Shown here piece by piece: positions 6,264 to 12,530 of a DNA stretch of 12,530 nt. The position numbers and the translations under genes were made by a program. Location of the stretch: the NCBI GenBank assembly GCA_030044045.1, contig JASHWO010000157.1:1-12530 (forward strand), in the 5' to 3' direction. Position 1 is the first letter of the stretch, and every line of letters begins with the position of its first letter. The notes below the pieces were generated by a model. That model did not search any database, had not been told where the DNA came from, and was given only the letters and a program-made list of their open reading frames with translations. The stretch is from Acidimicrobiales bacterium. Lineage in GTDB: Bacteria; Actinomycetota; Acidimicrobiia; Acidimicrobiales; RAAP-2.

Positions 6264-6746
6264 ATGGCCCTGGTGACTGGCGTGGACGCGACTGGCGTGG
6301 ACGCGACTGGCGAGACGTCCGGCGGCACGCCCGCCCCGCCACCCGCTCCGGGCGACCGGCTGCTCGAGTTCGTCCGGCCCGTCATCGGCTGGGAGGAGTC
6401 GACCCGCTATGCGCTGCGCAGCTTGGGGGAGCAGTACCGCCCCTACGTGGCCCTGGTCTCGCTGGACCAGCCGGGGCTGCAGTTCGTGGTGGTGCCTCCG
6501 GGGGCCCTCTTCGACGACTACGTGATCGAGATCCCCGACGCCGACCGGGCGCTGCTCGACCTGGGGAGCAGCCGAGACGCCCTGGTGCTGGTGATCGTCC
6601 GGCGTCAGGGCGTGCCCGTGCCGGTGGTGAACCTGATGGGGCCGATCGTGGTCCACCGGGGTACCGCCCGCGCCGCCCAGGTGATCCTGGACGGCGCCGG
6701 CTACGGCGCGGCGGTGCCGATCGACGCCGGGACCGCCCGCCCCTGA
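6264..6746 (+). CDS. fliW: Flagellar assembly factor FliW
   Basis: 160-residue FliW. In Bacillus, FliW binds CsrA and frees flagellin mRNA for translation; flagellin in turn titrates FliW. The core (about residues 32-155) shows LLEFVRPVIGWEE (family II.F..G.PGFE), LVSLDQPGLQFVVVPP, DYVIEIPD, and NLMGPIVVH followed by RAAQVIL, a close match to the family's NL.GP.V.N....QVIL. I chose ATG 6264 because GGAGG (6251-6255) lies 8 nt upstream. A GTG at 6216 that overlaps the flgL stop would add 16 residues (176 in total) and cannot be excluded. The first 30 residues are a low-complexity linker built from a 15-bp repeat. A CsrA-like gene lies 4 kb downstream in the same orientation. Confidence 0.88.
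   Translation: MALVTGVDATGVDATGETSGGTPAPPPAPGDRLLEFVRPVIGWEESTRYALRSLGEQYRPYVALVSLDQPGLQFVVVPPGALFDDYVIEIPDADRALLDLGSSRDALVLVIVRRQGVPVPVVNLMGPIVVHRGTARAAQVILDGAGYGAAVPIDAGTARP
6275..6312 (+). repeat. 15-bp tandem repeat in fliW N-terminal linker
   Basis: GACTGGCGTGGACGC occurs at 6275-6289 and 6290-6304, followed by the first 8 bases of a third copy (6305-6312). It encodes TGVDATGVDATG in the linker before the FliW fold. The ACT-GGC core is shared with the motB repeat. Confidence 0.85.
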
Positions 6747-6806
6747 CCGCCCGACTGTTGCCCCCATCCCGGGCGCCCACAGTCCGGGTCCTCCGGTCCC
6801 GGGCGC

Positions 6807-6834
6807 TCAAGCTCCGGACCGACCCAGCCGATAC
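6807..6834 (+). promoter_or_regulatory. Candidate sigma-28-type promoter for flhA
   Basis: In the 178-bp gap between fliW and flhA, TCAAG (6807-6811) and GCCGATAC (6827-6834) are spaced exactly as in the candidate before flbD (TCAA, 16 nt, GCCGAT). The -10 part matches seven of eight bases of the known sigma-28/WhiG GCCGATAA. The transcript would start near 6841, about 85 nt before flhA. The rest of the gap contains GC-rich direct repeats (TCCCGGGCGC twice) and hexamer GAGGTC repeats, but no recognisable gene. Confidence 0.55.
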
Positions 6835-6924
6835 AGAGCGCGCGCGCCATGACGGCGGCCCACCAGTACCGGCCAGGGAGCGGACGGATCCGGCCCCGGC
6901 GAGGTCGAGGTCGAGGGGCAGCGC

Positions 6925-8962
6925 ATGAACATGAAGCAGAGGATGGGGCTGTTCGGGGTCCCGGCGATGGTCATCGCCATCGTCGTGATGCTCGTCATCC
7001 CCATGCCGACCTTCCTGCTCGACATCCTCATCACGCTGAACATGTCGGCGGCGCTGGTGGTCCTGCTCACCACCATGCACGTCCGCCGGGCCCGCGACTT
7101 CTCGGCCTTCCCCTCGCTGCTGCTGGTGGCCACCATGTTCCGGCTGGCGCTGAACGTGAGCGTGACCCGGCTGGTGCTCCTCCACGGCTACGCCGGCGCC
7201 GTGGTGCAGAGCTTCGGCTCGTTCGTGGTGGGCGGGTCGATCGTGGTCGGGATCGTGATCTTCCTCATCCTGATCGTGATCCAGTTCGTGGTGGTGACCA
7301 GCGGCGCCGGGCGGGTGTCGGAGGTAGCGGCCCGCTTCTCCCTCGACGCCATGGCCCCGAAGCTGGTGGCCATCGACGGGGAGCTGAACAGCGGCCTCAT
7401 CGACGAGACGGAGGCGCGCCGCCGCCGCAAGGAGATCGACGAGACGTCCGAGTTCTACGGGAACATGGACGGCGCCAGCAAGTTCGTCCGCGGCGACGCC
7501 ATCGCCGCCCTGGTGATCACCTTCATCAACCTCCTCGGGGGGTTCGCCATCGGCGTGCTGCAGCAGCACCTGTCCCTGACCGACGCCATCCACACCTACA
7601 GCATCCTGTCCATCGGCGACGGGCTGGTCTCCCAGATCCCGGCGCTGCTGCTGTCCATCTCGACCGGCCTCATCGTGACCCGCGGCGCCACCGAGGAGGC
7701 CGACTTCGGCTCCGACCTCACCGCCCAGTTCGGGAACCAGCCCCGGGCCATCCAGGTGGCCGGGGTGGCGATGGTGGTGCTGGCGCTGGTGCCAGGCCTC
7801 CCGCACATCCCCTTCTTCATCGTGGGGGTGGCGCTCCTCCTGCTCTCGGCGCGCCTCCGCCGGTCGATCGCCGAGGAGAAGGACAAGGCCACGGCCGAGG
7901 AGTCGGCCCGCACCCCGGCCATCGCCGACTCGCCGCAGGCCCTGGCCCACGAGATCCGGGTGGAACCCCTCCAGCTCGAGATCGCGCCGAACCTGGCGCC
8001 CCTGGCCGACCGGGCCCACGGCGGGGACCTGCTCGACCGTATCCGCGGCTTGCGGCGGAAATTGGCGTACGACAAGGGGGTGCTCATCCCCAAGGTCCAC
8101 ACCCGGGACAACATCGACCTCCCGCCGAGCACCTACGCCATCCGGGTCCACGGGGTGGAGGTGGCCCGGGGCCAGGCGCCGCCGGGCCGGATGCTGGCCA
8201 TCGGGCCGGGGTTGGAGCTCCTGCCGGGAGAGGCCACCGTGGAGCCGGTCTTCGGGCTCCCGGCCAAGTGGATTCCGGCCGAGGCCCGCGAGTCGGCGCT
8301 GGCCGCCGCCGGCATCACGGCCATCGACCGCTCCTCGGCCATCATCACCCACCTGGGTGAGGTGGCCTCGGCCCACGCCGGCGAGCTGCTCTCGGTGCAG
8401 CAGGTGCGGACCCTCCTCGACGCCTACAAGGGCACCGACCCGGTGGCACTGGAGGAGATGACCGCCGCCCAGATCACCGTCACCGACCTGCACCGGGTGC
8501 TGGTGGCCCTGCTCGACCAGGGCGTGCCCATCCTGGACCTAGTGCGCATCGTGGAGGCGGTGACCGAGCGGGGCCGCCAGTCCAAGAGCATCGAGGCCAT
8601 GACCGAGGCGGCCCGGGTGGCCCTGGGTCCGGCCATCACCGCCCTGCACGCCCGGGACCGGCGGCTCGGCGTGATCACTCTGGACACCGCCTTCGAGCAG
8701 TCGCTGGTCAACTCGGTGCGCACCACCGACGACGGCACCGTGCTGTCCGCCGACCCGGCGGTGGCGGCGCACCTGGTGGCCCAGGTGCGCCAACTCTTCA
8801 CCGCCGCCGGCCAGACTGGTACCGAGCCGGTGCTGGCCGTGGCGTCGGTGTTGCGGCCGGCACTCCAGCGGCTGCTGGCCCCGGCCGTCCCCCGCCTGGC
8901 CGTGATGGCGGTCAACGAGATCGGTTCCCACGTACAGCTCGAGCGGATTGGAGTGGTGAGCG

Positions 8963-8988
<26 letters not shown>
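6925..8988 (+). CDS. flhA: Flagellar export gate protein FlhA
   Basis: 687-residue FlhA (FHIPEP family), the membrane component that forms the nonameric export gate and uses the proton gradient. About eight hydrophobic segments lie in residues 10-325, and the cytoplasmic domain follows (about 345-687), with DLLDRIRGLRRKL and the long helical C-terminus. The six charged residues linked to proton coupling in Salmonella FlhA (R147, R154, D158, D199, D208, D249) all align at a constant offset of 17 (R130, R137, D141, D182, D191, D232). MDGASKFVRGDAIAA is intact. The family signature after LDAM is altered: the usual PGKQMAIDAD reads APKLVAIDGE (144-153). GAGGGG lies 6 nt before the ATG. The last 26 bases overlap the next gene. 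Confidence 0.95.
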
Positions 8989-10344
<1,356 letters not shown>

Positions 10345-10348
<4 letters not shown>

Positions 10349-10431
10349 CTCGGCTCGGGCCGGCGACCCGGGCCGTGACGCTGCCCGTGACCGTGCCGGC
10401 ACCGGCTGGCCCGTCCGGCCGGCGGCGTTAG
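10345..10431 (+). CDS. Possible 28-codon micro-ORF after the flhF-like gene
   Basis: A GTG overlapping the flhF-like stop (GTGA, 10345-10348) opens a 28-codon frame ending in TAG at 10429-10431, 15 nt before the next gene. It resembles the motA-motB micro-ORF in arrangement. No family is recognised, and the predicted product is Pro/Ala/Arg-rich. This is the only content of the 98-bp gap. It may simply be chance in GC-rich DNA, where short open frames are frequent. Confidence 0.2.
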
Positions 10432-10446
10432 GCGGGCGCGGTCGCC

Positions 10447-10761
10447 GTGGGGGTACGCCGACCGGAGCTGGTGGTCGCCGCGGCCATCGTGCTGTGCCTG
10501 CCGTCGCTGCCCGGCCTGGTCGACGGCGGCCTCAGCCCGGTCGCCATCGCCGTGCGTTTCGCCCTGGCCCTGGCCCTGTCGTGGGGGGCCGGCGCCCTCA
10601 TCGAGCGGGTGCTCGACGCCTACTCGCGCCAGGTGCGCCAGGCCGAGACCCTGCGCATGATCGAGGAGGCGCGGGGGCGGGCCCAGGCGGCGGGGATCGA
10701 CCCGTGGCCAGGCGTTCCGGCCCCACCGCCGGCCCCGGGCCGCCGACCGTCCGACCGCTGA
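10447..10761 (+). CDS. Small two-helix membrane protein of unknown function
   Basis: 104 residues, not recognised. After a short basic N-terminus there are two hydrophobic segments (about 9-25 and 31-53) joined by a tight Gly/Asp turn, then a charged cytoplasmic helix RVLDAYSRQVRQAETLRMIE (54-73) continuing through EARGRAQ, and a Pro-rich tail. Upstream in frame there is a TAG at 10429-10431, so GTG 10447 is the first available start; its ribosome site is weak. Codon bias is strongly G/C at third positions, supporting coding. It lies between the flhF-like and csrA-like genes, so a role in export or its regulation is possible by context only. FliO-like or FliQ-like identities were considered but no diagnostic motif is visible. 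Confidence 0.6.
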   Translation: MGVRRPELVVAAAIVLCLPSLPGLVDGGLSPVAIAVRFALALALSWGAGALIERVLDAYSRQVRQAETLRMIEEARGRAQAAGIDPWPGVPAPPPAPGRRPSDR

Positions 10762-10835
10762 AGGGATACACTCTCGCTGTAATTTGATTTTTCGTTCACG
10801 AAGGGTGGAGGCCGGGCGGCGGTGGAGAAGCACGC
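10762..10835 (+). promoter_or_regulatory. AT-rich leader of the csrA-like gene
   Basis: This 74-bp gap contains the most AT-rich stretch of the window (10779-10798, 14 of 20 bases A or T). TACACT (10767-10772) and TAATTT (10780-10785) are possible -10 elements, but neither has a convincing -35. The leader then has a small TTCG/CGAA hairpin (10791-10802) and two GGA motifs (10807-10810 and 10824-10827), the second being the Shine-Dalgarno GGAGAAG, 5 nt before ATG. CsrA proteins bind GGA motifs near ribosome sites, so autoregulation is possible. Confidence 0.4.
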
Positions 10836-11579
10836 ATGCTGGTGTTGAATCGGCGGCCGGGCGAGTCCATCGTGGTGGAGCACGGCATCCGCCTCACCGT
10901 CCTGTCGGTGGCCGACCACAAGGTATGGCTGGTGCTGGAGGCTCCCGGCCTCCGGGGACCGGTGCACCTGTCGGCCGCGGTGCTCTCCGAGCACGAGGTG
11001 CGCCTGGAGGTGGGCGCCCCCTCGGCGGCCCGCATCGGTGACGGCGGGGTCTGCCTCGAGCTGTCGCCCGGTACGCGGGGCGACCGGCCGGCCGAGGCCA
11101 CGCTCTCCCTCCTGCGCCAGGTGGGGACCTCGGTGGCGGTCGTGGAGGACGTGGACGCGGCGGGTGCGCCGGCCGGGGTGCCACCGGCCGGGGAGGTGGC
11201 GACTGGCGACGGGGCGGCGGCCGGGGAACGGCTCCGGATCACCGTGGCCTCGGTGGCCAAGGGGAACCCCTGCCTCCGGCTGACCGGGCCCAGCATCGGG
11301 TTCCCGCTCGACGTCACCGTGTTGCGCGCCGTGGGCAGCTACGTCCGGGTGGGCATCGACGCGCCGGCCGAGCGCCGCGTCTACCGCAAGGAGCTGTGGG
11401 ACGACATGGTGGCGGCGAACCGGGCGGCGGCCGGCGGCGAGGGTGACGACCTCTCGGCACTGGTGGCCGGGAGAGCGATCCCCCGGCAGGAGCCGGTGCT
11501 GCCCCGGCCCGCCGCGGCTGAGCCCGCCGCCGGCCGGGGGGCGTCCCCCGCCGCTCAGCGGACGGCGATGACCGCGTAG
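10836..11579 (+). CDS. csrA: Single-chain tandem CsrA-like protein
   Basis: 247 residues, about four times the usual CsrA length. CsrA is a homodimeric RNA-binding protein that blocks ribosome sites, and in many flagellates it is antagonised by FliW. The N-terminus MLVLNRRPGESIVV and IRLTVLSV...VWLVLEAP is a clear CsrA core (1-43), but the RNA-contacting Arg of VHR is Leu (VHL, 43-45). Residues 18-62 align without gaps to 133-177 (14 identities of 45), showing an internal duplication. The second copy ends YVRVGIDAPAERRVYRKELWDD, which restores the CsrA ending, including Arg (VYR), and the C-terminal helix. A linker (about 100-130) and a disordered tail (200-247) are extra. The start has GGAGAAG at 5 nt. 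The 3' end overlaps the convergent methyltransferase by 25 bases. The fold is inferred. Confidence 0.8.
   Translation: MLVLNRRPGESIVVEHGIRLTVLSVADHKVWLVLEAPGLRGPVHLSAAVLSEHEVRLEVGAPSAARIGDGGVCLELSPGTRGDRPAEATLSLLRQVGTSVAVVEDVDAAGAPAGVPPAGEVATGDGAAAGERLRITVASVAKGNPCLRLTGPSIGFPLDVTVLRAVGSYVRVGIDAPAERRVYRKELWDDMVAANRAAAGGEGDDLSALVAGRAIPRQEPVLPRPAAAEPAAGRGASPAAQRTAMTA
11535..11550. terminator. Weak bidirectional hairpin at convergent gene ends
   Basis: CGGGGG (11535-11540), loop GCGT, CCCCCG (11545-11550), just inside the csrA-like 3' end and 5 bases beyond the methyltransferase stop. There is no T-run. High-GC actinobacteria can terminate at such hairpins, but six pairs alone are weak evidence. 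Confidence 0.25.
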
Positions 11580-12439
11580 TCGGGCGCGGTCAGGAGGCTC
11601 CGGGCCAGGTCGCCGTCCCCGGCATCGACCCCGGCGCCGGTGGGGAAGACGACGGTCGCCTCCGAGAAGCCCGAGGCCCGGCACAGGACCACCGCCACCT
11701 CCGGGAAGACCGGGTGCTGGTGGGTGATGTCGAGCCAGAAGTTCTTCCGCGCCAGCGCGCAGTGGGGGTTCACTGCCTCGGCGATCAGGGCGCCGCCGGG
11801 CCGGACGACCCGGCACGCTTCCTGCAGGAAGGCCGTCAGCTCCTCCGACGCCAGGTGCTCGACCACCTGGGCGCTGAAGACCGCTCCCAGGGACCTGTCC
11901 GGGAGCTCGCGCAGGAGGGTCAGCGCGCTCCCTTCGGTCACGTCGAGGCCTTTCTCCCGGGCTCTCCGGACCATCGAGGCGTCGAGGTCCACGCCCTGCC
12001 CGGGCACTCCGGCGTCGCGGAGGAGCTCGAGCAGCTCACCCCGACCGCACCCCACGTCCAGCACGGGACCGCGCTCGAGGAGGTGGGGAAGGTAGAAGCG
12101 TTGGCGCGCCCGGATCGCCTCCTCGCCGCCCCGGAAGACGTCCTCGAACGCCCGGTAGCCGTCGCCGTCGCCGCCCGCCCCGCGGAAGCCGAGCACCGGC
12201 CGGCCGTCCGCGCCGGGGACGACCAGCTTGGTCGGGATGGCCAGGTTCCCGCCGGGGCAGGTCGACGTCTCGGTGGCCAGCAGCTCGACCCGCCGTTCCA
12301 GCGTGGCCACGGCCTGCAACACCTCGGACAGGGCCTGCTGCATCCCGCCGATGGCTGCCGTGGTGAGCGTGGTGAGCGAGCGCAGCCGCTCGTCGAGCGC
12401 GCCGTCGGTCGGCTGGCTGGCGGTGGTCGGCTCGCCCAT
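11555..12439 (-). CDS. Class I SAM-dependent methyltransferase, WbdD/MetW-like
   Basis: 294 residues. An N-terminal helical/coiled-coil region (about 15-58) precedes a linker, then a Rossmann methyltransferase domain (about 112-265). It shows motif I VLDVGCGRGELLELL (126-140), the acidic ribose-binding GVDLD (149-153), SAQVVEHL (189-196) and RVVRPGGALIAEAVNPH (210-226). The lead-in RQRFYLPHL and downstream FWLDITHQHP, with P.E..V...GF, resemble methyltransferases of polysaccharide and O-antigen chain-terminator clusters (WbdD type). The substrate is unknown; methylation of a surface or flagellar glycan is inferred from family and location. The ATG at 12439 has AGGAG about 7 nt upstream. The same frame stays open to the window edge, so an upstream start cannot be ruled out. 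It is convergent with the csrA-like gene. Confidence 0.85.
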   Translation of the reverse strand: MGEPTTASQPTDGALDERLRSLTTLTTAAIGGMQQALSEVLQAVATLERRVELLATETSTCPGGNLAIPTKLVVPGADGRPVLGFRGAGGDGDGYRAFEDVFRGGEEAIRARQRFYLPHLLERGPVLDVGCGRGELLELLRDAGVPGQGVDLDASMVRRAREKGLDVTEGSALTLLRELPDRSLGAVFSAQVVEHLASEELTAFLQEACRVVRPGGALIAEAVNPHCALARKNFWLDITHQHPVFPEVAVVLCRASGFSEATVVFPTGAGVDAGDGDLARSLLTAPDYAVIAVR

Positions 12440-12530
12440 GGTCGTCTCCTCTGCCTGCTGGGTCGGTCGGGGGTCGTGGCCGGCTCCGCCGGTCCCGGTC
12501 CGGGTCCGGGCACCGGCGACCAGCGCGCCG
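12440..12530. other. Upstream region of the methyltransferase, no gene resolved
   Basis: The 91 bases hold the methyltransferase Shine-Dalgarno and a GC-rich tract with overlapping GGTCCGG/CCCGGTC repeats (about 12490-12510). All three minus-strand frames are open, so the end of another minus-strand gene can be neither shown nor excluded. No promoter motif is evident. Confidence 0.3.

Noticed and set aside
6747..6924. Intrinsic terminator between fliW and flhA
   Set aside because: The GC-rich repeats there (TCCCGGGCGC twice, GGGCGCCC) form only short stems and no T-run follows.
6382..8493. 703-codon open frame on the minus strand opposite flhA
   Set aside because: It lies antisense to a clear FlhA, its protein is His/Gly/Arg-rich low complexity, and such mirror frames are expected in very GC-rich coding DNA.
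10726..10795. Terminator made of the GC palindrome near 10730 plus the T-rich run at 10788-10792
   Set aside because: About 45 bases separate the palindrome from the T-run, so they cannot form a standard intrinsic terminator.

Overview
The window is a compact flagellar gene cluster on very GC-rich DNA. Third codon positions are almost all G or C, GTG starts are common, and genes overlap by GTGA or ATGA. This suggests a high-GC Gram-positive bacterium (Actinomycetota, perhaps an Acidimicrobiia- or Nocardioides-like lineage). The phylum is inferred from composition and gene content; no marker gene proves it.

Layout. A partial minus-strand gene of unknown function (1-346) runs off the left edge and diverges from flbD. 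A plus-strand run then reads flbD, motA, motB, fliL, flgN, flgK, flgL, fliW, flhA, a degenerate flhF-like gene, a small two-helix membrane protein and a csrA-like gene (402-11579). A minus-strand methyltransferase of WbdD/MetW type (11555-12439) converges on the csrA-like gene and overlaps it by 25 bases. The order flgN-flgK-flgL-fliW resembles the Bacillus late flagellar operon, where csrA follows fliW. Here it sits behind a stator module (flbD-motA-motB-fliL), and flhA, the flhF-like gene and the small membrane gene lie between fliW and csrA.

How the genes work together. MotA/MotB form the stator and FliL supports it. FlgN is the chaperone for the junction proteins FlgK and FlgL. FlhA is the export gate. 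FliW and CsrA form, in other bacteria, a switch that couples flagellin translation to export. Two sites share TCAA, 16 nt, GCCGAT, one before flbD and one before flhA. They look like promoters for a FliA/SigD/WhiG-type sigma factor and would split the cluster into two transcription units.

Most notable points. (1) The csrA-like gene encodes a 247-residue single chain holding an internal duplication of the CsrA core; the canonical first strand survives only at the N-terminus and the RNA-contacting arginine only at the C-terminus, like a covalent pseudo-dimer with one RNA site. (2) The FlhF-like protein keeps the FlhF N-terminal domain but has lost the P-loop. (3) A 168-bp MITE-like inverted-repeat element sits exactly between flgN and flgK and appears to supply the flgK ribosome binding site. 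(4) A perfect 12-bp inverted repeat contains the Shine-Dalgarno sequences of both divergent genes at the left end. (5) A perfect 12-bp hairpin lies between motA and motB inside a possible 33-codon coupled ORF.
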